Of a stretch of 64,000 nucleotides of DNA, positions 42,694 to 52,114 are shown one piece after another. How positions within the stretch are numbered: position 1 is the stretch's first letter; every line of letters begins with the position of its first letter. The notes beneath the pieces were generated by a model that was given only the letters and a program-made list of their open reading frames with translations, did no database searches and was not told where the DNA came from. Origin of the DNA: Chryseobacterium luteum (lineage in GTDB: Bacteria; Bacteroidota; Bacteroidia; Flavobacteriales; Weeksellaceae); the NCBI RefSeq assembly GCF_000737785.1, contig NZ_JPRO01000001.1, positions 248,001-312,000 of the forward strand. Reading direction: 5' to 3'. Position numbers and translations under genes: made by a program.

Positions 42694-44661
42694 TTAATTT
42701 TTTACAATAAGTTTGAATACTTTTATTTCAGACGAAGTTTTTACAATGATTAGATACACACCTTCAGCTGGCAGGGTATCTTTTATTTCATAGTAATCTT
42801 TGCCTTTGTCCTGGATGGTTTTTACCAATCTTCCGGACCCGTCATGTATTTTTATATCTACCGTTTCTATTTTATCTGAAATAATTCTAATGGTAAATGG
42901 CTGTCCTTTAGGTACCGGATTAGGATAAATGACAATTCCGTTTTCTTTTTTTCTCGTCACTTTTACTGTATCTTTTTTAGTACAGTTATCTGATGTTTTT
43001 ACTGTTACCGTGTATTCTCCCGGCTCGTAAACATTGATTGTAGCAGAACTGCTTGTAAATCCGTTATCAGAAGTCCATGTATAGACCGCATTCGGGTCTG
43101 CAATTTGTGTTGATGCATCAAACTGTGCAGAATTCCCTGAAGAAAGTGCGACATCCGGACCAAGATCTAAATTAATAGTGCTGAAATCATTAACCGTGAA
43201 ATCATATCCGGTAACATTATTATCAGCATCCGTAATATTCAGATGATAATTTCCAATTGTTAAATTAGGAAATGACACCTGTGAGATCTGAACGGTTATA
43301 TTTTGTGATGTTCCATTACCTGTAAGGGCAACATTAAACGGCGCTTTTCCTCCTTTAATATTTAAGTTAAGAGTTCCGCTCGTTGTAGTACAGGTAGGTT
43401 GGGTAATCTGATAAGTAGATAAAATTTTATTTCCTAAAGCAAATGAGAAAACATCTGTCCCGGACAGATCCTGATCAAAAACAACATCTTTAAAATGTAC
43501 CCCCTGGTTATTATCAACATGATCCATTGCGTAAGCTTCAATATTGGCAGAATTAAAATTTCCCTGCCCTGTTCTGTCTACAAGAAGCCAAAGTTTTTTA
43601 TCAGCCGGAATCTGAGCTATAATATCTTTAATAGAGAAAACCACCTCAGTTGGAATGGTCTGTGAGTTTTCTGTTGTAAATCTCGCTTTCCATTTTCTCT
43701 TTAATAATCTGTACCCGAAAGTATCTACATCAAGTTCTAACGGTTTTTTATTATCGCCCCAAATCAAAAAACTCTGATCTGGAAATTGTGCATCGTTTGA
43801 CTTATTGTCTATCGCAAGTTTTTTGGCTGCAATGACAAGTCTCTTTTGTTCTGACGAGCTGGTAGCCTGTTTCTGATAAAGATCTGAATATCCGTCTCTG
43901 GCAATACCCGTTATATTGGCAGGATAGTCATTAAAATCATCCTGCTTCCATATTTTTTTATTTTTGGAGCTTAGATATTCTGTATAAGGCATTGTAATCG
44001 CATATTTTACAGCCAGATAAGAATTCACCCTATTGCGTTCGTTAAGTGTAAGGATTTTTCTGTATGCAAAAAATTCAGGCAGTTTTCCTGTGAAATTTTT
44101 CCATTGATGATTCCCTTCATCTTTCCCGATATACATCGATGAAAGCCCTGTCTTACCAATTACTTTAGTAATTTTAGTGGAAGGAGTTCCAAACTTGGAA
44201 TACAAACTGAAAGAAGCCAGAGTATCTATTATGCTTGTATTGATATAATTAATCTGTTCGTTATTGTATCTGAAAACATTTTTAGTACTGTAAAACAGCT
44301 CTTTCTCATCGGTATTATCTGTTGTAAATAACGCAGATTCCAATGTTGAATTTTTATTCTGATAAGCGGTAAAAAAGTTCAGTTTATCTATCGTTTCTAT
44401 GACAAAAGGAAACTTTAAAAAATCATCTGTACCATCAAAATTCAAGCATTCATTATAATTCAATAATGAGTAAGTCGGTTGATTAGCTCCCGTTAAAGCT
44501 TGTATCTGATGCTGATTGCCACTATAATCCTGGTACAAAAGTGAAGGCATTTGAAGTGAATTGGTCTTATACCACACACTTGTGCCTCCCACTCCTCCAG
44601 GGGACTGTGCATTCGAAGCACAGGCAAGTAAAACGCTGAGAATTGTAAATGTTTTTTTCAT
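42694..44661 (-). CDS. T9SS-sorted LamG-like surface protein
   Basis: 655 residues. Signal peptide (KKTFTILSVLLACASNAQS). The N-terminal half is LamG/concanavalin-like (LNYNECLNFDGTDDFLKFPF, YAYRK-type jelly-roll strands, SYLAVKYAITMPYTEYLSSK). Next comes a region typical of flavobacterial proteins (NITGIARDGYSDLYQKQATS), SprB/PKD-like Ig repeats (about 420-560) and a C-terminal type A T9SS sorting domain (IVIYPNPVPKGQPFTIRI, GVYLIIVKTSSEIKVFKLIV). It is exported by the type IX system to the surface or medium. It lies 71 bp before the RHS gene and 14 bp after the S8 protease gene, apparently co-transcribed. Confidence 0.82.
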   Translation of the reverse strand: MKKTFTILSVLLACASNAQSPGGVGGTSVWYKTNSLQMPSLLYQDYSGNQHQIQALTGANQPTYSLLNYNECLNFDGTDDFLKFPFVIETIDKLNFFTAYQNKNSTLESALFTTDNTDEKELFYSTKNVFRYNNEQINYINTSIIDTLASFSLYSKFGTPSTKITKVIGKTGLSSMYIGKDEGNHQWKNFTGKLPEFFAYRKILTLNERNRVNSYLAVKYAITMPYTEYLSSKNKKIWKQDDFNDYPANITGIARDGYSDLYQKQATSSSEQKRLVIAAKKLAIDNKSNDAQFPDQSFLIWGDNKKPLELDVDTFGYRLLKRKWKARFTTENSQTIPTEVVFSIKDIIAQIPADKKLWLLVDRTGQGNFNSANIEAYAMDHVDNNQGVHFKDVVFDQDLSGTDVFSFALGNKILSTYQITQPTCTTTSGTLNLNIKGGKAPFNVALTGNGTSQNITVQISQVSFPNLTIGNYHLNITDADNNVTGYDFTVNDFSTINLDLGPDVALSSGNSAQFDASTQIADPNAVYTWTSDNGFTSSSATINVYEPGEYTVTVKTSDNCTKKDTVKVTRKKENGIVIYPNPVPKGQPFTIRIISDKIETVDIKIHDGSGRLVKTIQDKGKDYYEIKDTLPAEGVYLIIVKTSSEIKVFKLIVKN

Positions 44662-44675
44662 GGGTGTAAGCGTCT

Positions 44676-46919
44676 TTATTTTATGATAAGCTTTTTGGTT
44701 TCCTTATATTCGGCAGTCTCTATAGAAACCATATAGATTCCCTGAGAATAGGATCTTGTGTCTATGGTTTTTATAAATTCCCCTTTTGGAAATTTGGTTG
44801 AACTTTGTTCTGATGATATCAGCTTACCTGAAGCATCATAAACAGAAATTTTAATGGAAGATTGGCTCTGTAAGAAAAATCTTATGTTTACCTCTTCTTT
44901 AGCCGGATTTGGGAATAATGTAAAATGTTCAGATACCGAACTGCTGGTGTTAGACACAGACAGAACCTCCGAACCTACTCTTTCCTGGGCTCTATATCTC
45001 ATAGCAGAAATGAGGTCAAAACATGGGGTGATAAAAGCATGGAATCTCGCACCAGGCTCAACCTGAAAACCTGGAAGTAAAGCAATATTTCTGGATGCAA
45101 TGTATTCAACACCCTGCACAGGAGCTATAATTTTATTGCCTGCAACGATCTGTTTAGCCAAAATGGTCTGGCTTGTCGTAATATCATCTGCCGGGCTTAC
45201 CAGTGTTTTCAGATCTTCTTTATAGCAGAAGTCTACATTGGAAACAACGATTGAAAATGTTTGACTGCCCCCAGGTAATAAAGGGGTTGCATTTGTTTTT
45301 GGGGAAACAATGATTTTATAGGTTGCTATTTCAGGATTTTTAACATCTACTCTTTCTATGGTATCTACATCATTTGTTGAGGTTTTTGTTGCCGCTCCTG
45401 TTAAATTGCTCATTCCACCCAATTTCCATGGATAGTATGTGCTTTCTGTTCCGTTAGAATTTATTTTTACAATTTTTAAATCCAAATCATTAACTACGTT
45501 TGGATTACTAAGGTCTACCACATTATTAACCAGATTTCCCTGAGGATCTGTCCACGAAATAGTGGCTGACAATGGCTGGCTCTCTTCGTAAGGAACCACA
45601 TATAAAGTATATTTATTCCCTTGATTTAGCGTAACCTCTTTTATTAATGTTGATTTTTTTTCATTATTAATAATGCCTTCAATATTGTTGTAAATGGCTT
45701 CAGAAGCTCTTTTTGCATCTGCCAATCCCCAACCATATATATAATCCGGTCCTTCAGTCCCTTTATCATTGGCTGTGTGAGCCAACAATGCACGTACCGT
45801 AGATGAAAGCATATAACTTTGTGTAGGACTTACAGATTTATAATACTGCTGAAGTAAGGTAATAATACCAGAAACAACGGCTGCTGCCGAAGAAGTTCCT
45901 CTGTAAGTACCGTAAGCAGCATCGTAAGTTTCAATGGATGAATACATATTTTCGCCTGGAGCACAGATATCCGGTTTTATTCTTCCGTCATCTGTAGGGC
46001 CATAACTGCTGAATGCTGAAACATCAAATGCTTCATCAGAGTTCATATTTACATTTTTCTTCGCTGAAGCCACTACCAGAACGTTTTTGGCGATCCCCGC
46101 CCCTTCCAGTAAATCATATCCGTTTTTGGCAGAAACCTGCGGAACGATACCAGGATCAATCTCTCTTGCATTTCCGGCTGCTTTTACAATTTGCAGATAT
46201 GGTTTTAAATACATCAGATTATCCCATGATTGTGCCGTTACATTATATTTTCCAAACTGATAATTTTGCAGATACATAGGATCGAAACCATAGCTGTTAT
46301 TCGCTACTAATATTCCGTTTGTCCCATTATATGCCTGTGAAAGCATTTCCGGAACATCATCTACCCAGTCATAAGCATTGATTTTTGCTTCGTAAGCAAT
46401 TCCTCTGGCCTCGGCTTCACCATTATTTCCTGCCAGTGTTCCCGCGATATTGGTACTATGCCTTGAAATCGTTTGATTTTGTAAATTATCATAGCTGTTT
46501 ATTTTTCCGGTTAATAACTCGTGGGTCGTTCTGGGTTTTGAATAATCCCACTGACCAATGATCATATTATTTCCGGTTATATTAAGTCCCAACCCTCCTC
46601 CGGAATATAAATTATCAGCTTTTGTCATTTTTGCCGCTCCGGCATTAAGAGTAGTATAATACATGGGGCGACCATTTTCATCAGCTCCAATAAGTTGCTT
46701 TTCATTGCCGTTTTCAGAAATAAATTCCTTATGACCTAAGCTTTTAAGCCTTTGAATCTCACTTTTTTGCTTTTGTGCCTGCTCCTGTACTTTATTTCGA
46801 AAAGCCTGGATCTCTCGTTCCTGCGGGTCTGTTTTTAATTCATCCTTGGCCTGACCGTAAGATGAAAAAAAGAACATCACAGCAATACCTAATATAGATT
46901 TATGGTAGATTTTCTGCAT
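44676..46919 (-). CDS. Subtilisin-like S8 serine protease with T9SS sorting domain
   Basis: 747 residues. Signal peptide ending SSYGQA. A Glu/Gln/Lys-rich propeptide-like coil lies at 30-62. The S8 catalytic residues are Asp125 (MIIGQWDYSKPRTTHELL), His154 (ISRHSTNIAGTLAGN), oxyanion Asn250 (KAAGN) and Ser343 (YRGTSSAAAVVSGIITLLQQ). The catalytic serine loop is GTSSAAA instead of the usual GTSMAAP. A P-like beta domain follows (VNNVVDLSNPNVVNDLDLKI), then a type A T9SS sorting domain (FTLFPNPAKEEVNIRFFLQS and QGIYMVSIETAEYKETKK). It may process the RHS protein or prey surface proteins; that is inference from the operon. Confidence 0.87.
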   Translation of the reverse strand: MQKIYHKSILGIAVMFFFSSYGQAKDELKTDPQEREIQAFRNKVQEQAQKQKSEIQRLKSLGHKEFISENGNEKQLIGADENGRPMYYTTLNAGAAKMTKADNLYSGGGLGLNITGNNMIIGQWDYSKPRTTHELLTGKINSYDNLQNQTISRHSTNIAGTLAGNNGEAEARGIAYEAKINAYDWVDDVPEMLSQAYNGTNGILVANNSYGFDPMYLQNYQFGKYNVTAQSWDNLMYLKPYLQIVKAAGNAREIDPGIVPQVSAKNGYDLLEGAGIAKNVLVVASAKKNVNMNSDEAFDVSAFSSYGPTDDGRIKPDICAPGENMYSSIETYDAAYGTYRGTSSAAAVVSGIITLLQQYYKSVSPTQSYMLSSTVRALLAHTANDKGTEGPDYIYGWGLADAKRASEAIYNNIEGIINNEKKSTLIKEVTLNQGNKYTLYVVPYEESQPLSATISWTDPQGNLVNNVVDLSNPNVVNDLDLKIVKINSNGTESTYYPWKLGGMSNLTGAATKTSTNDVDTIERVDVKNPEIATYKIIVSPKTNATPLLPGGSQTFSIVVSNVDFCYKEDLKTLVSPADDITTSQTILAKQIVAGNKIIAPVQGVEYIASRNIALLPGFQVEPGARFHAFITPCFDLISAMRYRAQERVGSEVLSVSNTSSSVSEHFTLFPNPAKEEVNIRFFLQSQSSIKISVYDASGKLISSEQSSTKFPKGEFIKTIDTRSYSQGIYMVSIETAEYKETKKLIIK

Positions 46920-47011
46920 CCGGAAAAATTTAATGTATGTTTGTGTTTTACAGAGATATATTACGATGACATTAATCTGTATTCCCAGATTAATGTCATC
47001 AATTTATCATT

Positions 47012-47830
47012 CTATTTCTTGAGTAATTCTATTGTTTTCTTGAGTTCCTTGTTTTCTTCTCCCAGCTGCTTAAAATCTTTATTAAGCTGGATAACATATA
47101 AGGTTAGTTCTTCTATTTTTTCAAGAAGTTTTGCATCCATTTCACCTAAATTGATTCCATTTTTCATAACCTCCTGGGCGGATGGAATATTAGGTAAATG
47201 ACCCTTTTCTTCAATATGTTTTTCAACTGATTCTAAACTATTAAGTTTATAATCTTTCTTGAATACATAATCTGCCCATCCGTTTGCAGAGGCAATGTCT
47301 ACTTTTACTTTCTCAGTTCTGATACCATTTTGGATAAAAACCCGATAATCATTGCAATCTGAACAACTAGGGTATTGACTATAATTTCCAATAAGCAATT
47401 TCCCGTTTGCTTTTAACGAGAACATACCTTCCCAAACTCCTGGTGCAGTGGGTCCAGTAATATCTAAAACTCCCGGATTATTTGGCTGATATTGGGTATA
47501 ATTTAGCCAAACTAAAGAAGCACCACTGCCAATATTAGTCCCCGTATTTCTAACTTGAAAAGTGTCACTATCAATGCTGGATAAAAACTGACTTCGTCCT
47601 TGCGCCCTGAAAGCAATATTGGGATCAGGACTCATGCCAACTCCAATATTACCGTTAGAATTAATTCTAATTCTTTCAGTATTATTGGTTTTCATAACTA
47701 AGTCTTTATTATCTGTTGTCCCTATAAAATCTGTTACTGGATTGGTTCCTGTATTTCCCTGAATATTCCAAGATTGGGAAAAACAAAAATGGGACAATGA
47801 CACTAAGGTAAATAATAGTATTTTTTTCAT
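47012..47830 (-). CDS. Secreted tail-fibre-like protein, copy 1
   Basis: 272 residues. Signal peptide (LLFTLVSLSHFCFSQ). Beta-solenoid-like opening (WNIQGNTGTNPVTDFIGTTD, NTERIRINSNGNIGVGMSPD), as in flavobacterial fibre shafts. A variable centre carries Cys pairs (YPSCSDCNDYRVFI). The conserved end is VDIASANGWADYVF, EKHIEEKGHLPNIPSAQEV and a coiled coil (DAKLLEKIEELTLYVIQLNK), in the position of intramolecular-chaperone tails. It has no T9SS sorting domain. It forms a tandem pair with the gene at 47850-48668. Likely a trimeric surface fibre; a function in target recognition is inferred. Confidence 0.75.
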   Translation of the reverse strand: MKKILLFTLVSLSHFCFSQSWNIQGNTGTNPVTDFIGTTDNKDLVMKTNNTERIRINSNGNIGVGMSPDPNIAFRAQGRSQFLSSIDSDTFQVRNTGTNIGSGASLVWLNYTQYQPNNPGVLDITGPTAPGVWEGMFSLKANGKLLIGNYSQYPSCSDCNDYRVFIQNGIRTEKVKVDIASANGWADYVFKKDYKLNSLESVEKHIEEKGHLPNIPSAQEVMKNGINLGEMDAKLLEKIEELTLYVIQLNKDFKQLGEENKELKKTIELLKK

Positions 47831-47849
47831 AGTATATCTGTTTTTAATT

Positions 47850-48668
47850 TTATTGGGTCAGGATACCTTTTTCTCTAAGTTCATTATTTTCTTCCTCCAG
47901 CTTTTTAACATCTTTATTGAGTTTAATCACATATAATGTGAGTTCCTCTATTTTTTCAAGAAGTTTTGCATCCATTTCTCCTAAATTGATTCCGTTTTTC
48001 ACAACCTCCTGTGCTGACGGAATATTAGGTAAATGCCCTTTTTCTTCAATATGCTTTTCAACTTCAGACAATGGCAGAAGTTTATAGTTTTTATTGAAAA
48101 CATAATCTGCCCATCCATTCGCTGAGGCAATATCCACTTTTATTTTTTCCGTTCTAATCCCTTCTTGGACAAACAATCTATAACCACTACAGTCACTGCA
48201 GTTATTAAGTGTAAAATTAAATCTAAGTCCCATAAATATTTTTCCATTGGATCTTACTGACATAACTGGTTTAGACCAGTCTCCTGCTGATGGGGGCGTA
48301 GAAATAGAAAACAAGCCTGTATCATTAGGCTGATATGCAGAGCTTATCCATACTAGATCAGAACCGGCATCCATTTGTGCCTGATTAAATATCTGAAATC
48401 CGTCAGAAACAGTATTGGTGTTAAATTGTATCCTTCCAAATGTTTTTAAAGTCAAACTCGGATCTGGTGCCGCCAAAATTTCAACATTCCCAACAGAATT
48501 AACTCTAATACGTTCAGTATTATTAGTTTTAAAAACCAAATCCTGAGCATCTTTTGTTCCCAGAAAGTTCGTTGCAGAATTGGTTCCCAGATTCCCCTGC
48601 ACATCCCAGGATTGAGAAAAATAAAAATGGGAAAATGATGCTAAAGTAAATAATAGAATTTTTTTCAT
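47850..48668 (-). CDS. Secreted tail-fibre-like protein, copy 2
   Basis: 272 residues, exactly the length of copy 1, 19 bp upstream of it on the minus strand. The signal peptide is nearly the same (LLFTLASFSHFYFSQSWDVQ) and the C-terminal half is nearly identical (EKHIEEKGHLPNIPSAQEV, then EMDAKLLEKIEELTLYVIKL). The centre differs (IFNQAQMDAGSDLVWISSAY, MGLRFNFTLNNCSDCSGYRL). This is a tandem duplication with a diversified middle. First gene of the long minus-strand island; the 5' untranslated stretch is long. Confidence 0.75.
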   Translation of the reverse strand: MKKILLFTLASFSHFYFSQSWDVQGNLGTNSATNFLGTKDAQDLVFKTNNTERIRVNSVGNVEILAAPDPSLTLKTFGRIQFNTNTVSDGFQIFNQAQMDAGSDLVWISSAYQPNDTGLFSISTPPSAGDWSKPVMSVRSNGKIFMGLRFNFTLNNCSDCSGYRLFVQEGIRTEKIKVDIASANGWADYVFNKNYKLLPLSEVEKHIEEKGHLPNIPSAQEVVKNGINLGEMDAKLLEKIEELTLYVIKLNKDVKKLEEENNELREKGILTQ

Positions 48669-49129
48669 AAATGATAATGTATATGCGTTTATTCTTCAAA
48701 GAATGCGTGAATTCTCAATTCATAGAAAAAGACCTGTTTCTGTGAATATTGACTATTTATGAACCCAACATGCTCATTCAAATAATCTTTGAATAAATAA
48801 AAATGAACTGTCAGTAGTTACTAAAAGCTGTTAATTCTTGGTAGTTTATATTTCCTGAAATAGAAAAAAGGAATAGAAAGATTTCTCAACAGAAATGAGT
48901 ATATTTTTTTTCATAGTTGTGTGTTTTTTGTTTGTGTTTTTTTCTTTGAAGTCGATACAAATATATAAAACTTCTCCGTCCAGAGAAAAATAATTTCAAA
49001 AATTAATATTCAATGCATAATAAATTTCATTAAAAATATTATTATGTTAACAAAATTAAAAAAGTAAAACAAAAACCACCGCATTTTTTGCAGTGGTTTT
49101 TTACTATATTCATAATTAACTATAAGTCT
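48669..49129. other. Gene-free region upstream of the RHS island
   Basis: About 460 bp, AT-rich. A minus-strand TATATTTG (48958-48965) could be the -7 box of the island, which would give a leader of about 290 nt, but no -33 TTG at the right spacing was found. The distal end carries the terminator at 49073-49102. No RNA gene or coding sequence recognised. Confidence 0.5.
49073..49102 (-). terminator. Terminator between thiL and the RHS island
   Basis: 11-bp stem with one mismatch (49073-49083 with 49089-49099). On the minus strand it is followed by TTTTTGTTTT, which ends thiL 28 bp after its stop; on the plus strand T's follow as well. Confidence 0.8.
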
Positions 49130-50194
49130 CTATCCATTTTGTTGATTGCTTAAAAAAGCATCCCACCCCTGTGCAGTAAGGGGAACCAACTGATTGGATC
49201 CTCTTGCAACCATATAATTGCTCTCTTCATTTTCTACGGCATGGCCAATGATCGTAAAATCCGGATGATTTTTAATTTTATCAAAATCATTCGGTGAAAT
49301 GGTGAACAGAAGTTCATAATCTTCACCACCGCTCAGGGCCGTCATTACAGGATTAAGGTTCATTTCATCTGCTGTGGAGATCGTAAGGCTGTCCATTGGG
49401 ATCTTCTCTTCATACAGCCTGAATCCGGTTTTTGACTGATCAGAAAGGTGAAGGATTTCAGACGCAAGACCGTCAGAAATATCGATCATGGAAGTTGGCT
49501 TGATATCCAATTCTTCCAGGATTGTTTTCACGTCTGTTCTCGCTTCCGGCTTAAGCTGTCTTTCCAAAATATAATCATAACCTTCCATTTCAGGCTGCAT
49601 ATCAGGATTTGCAAGGAAAACAGCATGTTCTCTTTCAAGGATCTGAAGTCCCATGTAAGCACCACCGAGATCTCCGCTTACTACCAGAAGGTCATTCGGT
49701 TTTGCTCCGCTTCTTTTTACAATATTTTCTTCATCTTCTATTCCTATTGCGGTAATGCTCATCACCAGTCCGGAATTTGAGCTCGTGGTATCTCCACCAA
49801 TAAGATCAACCTTGTACCTTGCACACGCAGCTTGAATTCCGGAATAAATTTCTTCCAAAGCTTCCACCGGAAAACGGCTGGAAACAGCCAGGGAAACTAA
49901 GATCTGGGTAGGTACAGCGTTCATGGCCGCAACATCGCTCAGGTTCACCACTACCGCTTTGTATCCTAAATGTTTTAAAGGAACATAGCCCAAATTAAAG
50001 TGAACACCTTCTGCAAGGACATCCGTTGTAAGAACAACTTTTTTATTTCCTGGGTTGATAACTGCCGCATCATCTCCCACTCCAAGTTCCGAAGACTCGT
50101 TGGAAAGTGGAAAGTGTTCTGTCAAATGCTTTATAAGCCCGAATTCTCCTAATTTGGAGATGGGGGTCAATTCCTCTGATTTATCTTCAAACAT
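49130..50194 (-). CDS. thiL: Thiamine-monophosphate kinase
   Basis: 354 residues. AIRS/ThiL fold: ELGVGDDAAVINPG near residue 40, VVLTTDVLAEGVHFNLGYVP, AVVNLSDVAAMNAVPTQILV, DLIGGDTTSSNSGLVMSITA, then MIDISDGLASEILHLSDQ and ALSGGEDYELLFTI in the second half. It phosphorylates thiamine monophosphate to the diphosphate cofactor. No other thi genes are here. It lies 76 bp after the thioesterase gene and may share its transcript. A terminator follows. Confidence 0.95.
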   Translation of the reverse strand: MFEDKSEELTPISKLGEFGLIKHLTEHFPLSNESSELGVGDDAAVINPGNKKVVLTTDVLAEGVHFNLGYVPLKHLGYKAVVVNLSDVAAMNAVPTQILVSLAVSSRFPVEALEEIYSGIQAACARYKVDLIGGDTTSSNSGLVMSITAIGIEDEENIVKRSGAKPNDLLVVSGDLGGAYMGLQILEREHAVFLANPDMQPEMEGYDYILERQLKPEARTDVKTILEELDIKPTSMIDISDGLASEILHLSDQSKTGFRLYEEKIPMDSLTISTADEMNLNPVMTALSGGEDYELLFTISPNDFDKIKNHPDFTIIGHAVENEESNYMVARGSNQLVPLTAQGWDAFLSNQQNG

Positions 50195-50270
50195 AATTTC
50201 TTTTGTATTAATGTCCAGTTTAAAATGTATTTATGATTTTAAAATCATATCTAAAACATCAAACGTTGAA

Positions 50271-50765
50271 CTATTTAGTGAATTCTGCCGGATCCACATT
50301 ATCCGGACGGAAAGGAAGTTTTTTGAAATCTTCTCTGGTCATCACGATGGTTTCAGGGCTTTTATATTTATTCATTGCTTCTACCACATCATCCGGTGGA
50401 GTGGTCATTTTTCTCAGCATCATATCAATCCATACTCCTGTAGCTTCTGCTGTAGCACAGTGTACTCCATCCGGGGTATAGAATTTATGGAGAAATCTGT
50501 AGATGGAAGAATCTTCTGAACATCCATCGATCTCCAGGCTTACAATAACCGTTTGGTCTGCATAGATTTCTTTGAAGAAAGAGTACCTTTCATGCATGAT
50601 CACCGGTCCGATTCCCCATCGGCTTAACTGGGTAACTCCCATTTTTTCTTTGGTCATAAAGGCCATTCTGGACTGCGCACAGTACTGTACATATGATGAA
50701 TTGGCTAAGTGCTTGTTGGCATCAAGATCACTCCAGCGTACTTCGAATTTATGGTAAAAAATCAT
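50271..50765 (-). CDS. Acyl-CoA thioesterase (hotdog fold, 4HBT type)
   Basis: 164 residues. Hotdog-fold 4-hydroxybenzoyl-CoA thioesterase-like: FYHKFEVRWSDLDANKHLAN with the catalytic Asp, SSYVQYCAQSRMAFMTKEKM, GPVIMHERYSFFKEIYADQT, RFLHKFYTPDGVHCATAEAT. It hydrolyses acyl-CoA esters in the cytosol; the acyl length is unknown. Upstream of thiL on the same strand and divergent from the flavoprotein gene at 50879. Confidence 0.88.
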   Translation of the reverse strand: MIFYHKFEVRWSDLDANKHLANSSYVQYCAQSRMAFMTKEKMGVTQLSRWGIGPVIMHERYSFFKEIYADQTVIVSLEIDGCSEDSSIYRFLHKFYTPDGVHCATAEATGVWIDMMLRKMTTPPDDVVEAMNKYKSPETIVMTREDFKKLPFRPDNVDPAEFTK

Positions 50766-50878
50766 GTAAAAGTTGTTTTTAGTATGATTAAATTATATTC
50801 TTCAAAATTACTCAAATAAGATGGTTTATAAAAATTGTACTTTTGAAAAAATAATCTTCAGCATAGGATTACCAATAC

Positions 50879-52084
50879 ATGAAACAGATCATCATTATCG
50901 GAGGCGGTGCGGCAGGCTTTTTCTGCGCATCGAATCTTGACGAAAAAAAATACAGTATCACCATCCTGGAGCAGAACTCGGATGTGCTTCAGAAGGTGAA
51001 AATTTCCGGAGGAGGCCGTTGCAATGTAACACATGCATGCTTTGACCCGAGGGAACTGGTTCAGTTTTACCCAAGAGGCAACAAAGAATTAGTCAGTGTT
51101 TTCACTAAATTTCAGCCGGGCGACACCATGGAATGGTTTGATCAGCGCAATGTGCCCCTGAAAATAGAAAATGACAACCGTGTTTTTCCGGAAAGCAATT
51201 CTTCACAGACGATTATCAATACTTTACTGAATGAAATTCAAAATAAAAAGGTAGAGGTCAAAACAAAATGTTCCGTTAAAGAAATTGAGAAGCAGGCCGA
51301 AAAATACCTGGTAAAAACAAGTTTAGGTGACTTTGAGGCAGATTATATCGTTTATACGACCGGAAGTTCCCCGAAATCACTGAAGATCGTTGAAAACCTG
51401 GGCCATAAGATCGTGGATCTTGTTCCCTCTCTTTTTACATTCAATATTAAAGATGAACTGTTGCAGGATATTCCCGGAACCAGCTTTGAAAATGCAGAAA
51501 TCTCTATTCCTGCCTTAAAAACAGAAGAAAACGGACCTTTGCTGATCACACACTGGGGCCTTTCCGGACCTGCCGTTCTGAAGATTTCAGCGTGGGAAGC
51601 GATAAGTCTGGCAAAATCAAAATATAATTTTGAAATTGAAGTAAATTTTATTTCAAAATCTATGGATGAGGCTGAAGAAATTTTCCATAATTTTAAACAG
51701 TCAAATCCCAAGAAAACGATCGGACAGGCGAAGATCTTTGACATTACCAACCGATTCTGGCAGAAAATATTGGATGTTTCACAGGTTGATCTTAATAAAC
51801 AGATCTCCAATATTTCATCCAAAGAAATGCAGAAGATCCTGGAAAATCTGTGCAGAAAGAAACTGAAAGTTACAGGAAAATCCACTTTTAAAGATGAGTT
51901 TGTAACCGCCGGAGGGATTGATTTAAAGGAAATTAACTTCAAAAACATGTCTTCCAAGCTTCTTCCGAATTTCCACATTGCAGGTGAAGTTCTGAACATT
52001 GATGCTGTAACGGGAGGCTTTAATTTCCAGGCGTGCTGGAGTGAAGCGTGGCTTATTGCACAACATTTAAACAGTTTATCATGA
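50879..52084 (+). CDS. FAD-dependent oxidoreductase, HI0933/BaiN-like flavoprotein
   Basis: 401 residues. N-terminal dinucleotide-binding motif IIIGGGAAGFFCASNLDEK. The HI0933 marks are LQKVKISGGGRCNVTHACFD, FYPRGNKELVSVF and VPLKIENDNRVFPESNSSQT. The C-terminal FAD loop is FVTAGGIDLKEINFKNMSS with GEVLNIDAVTGGFNFQACWS. Family members are soluble flavoproteins; one branch (BaiN) reduces bile-acid intermediates, but most have no known substrate. Single gene followed after 30 bp by the DUF2306 gene. Confidence 0.9.
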   Translation: MKQIIIIGGGAAGFFCASNLDEKKYSITILEQNSDVLQKVKISGGGRCNVTHACFDPRELVQFYPRGNKELVSVFTKFQPGDTMEWFDQRNVPLKIENDNRVFPESNSSQTIINTLLNEIQNKKVEVKTKCSVKEIEKQAEKYLVKTSLGDFEADYIVYTTGSSPKSLKIVENLGHKIVDLVPSLFTFNIKDELLQDIPGTSFENAEISIPALKTEENGPLLITHWGLSGPAVLKISAWEAISLAKSKYNFEIEVNFISKSMDEAEEIFHNFKQSNPKKTIGQAKIFDITNRFWQKILDVSQVDLNKQISNISSKEMQKILENLCRKKLKVTGKSTFKDEFVTAGGIDLKEINFKNMSSKLLPNFHIAGEVLNIDAVTGGFNFQACWSEAWLIAQHLNSLS

Positions 52085-52114
52085 GGAAAATGTCAGCCGA
52101 TTTGAATAAATAAA

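Noticed and set aside
51352..51999. 215-codon antisense ORF in the flavoprotein gene
   Set aside because: Long, but fully antisense to a gene with all HI0933-family motifs; typical shadow without its own features.
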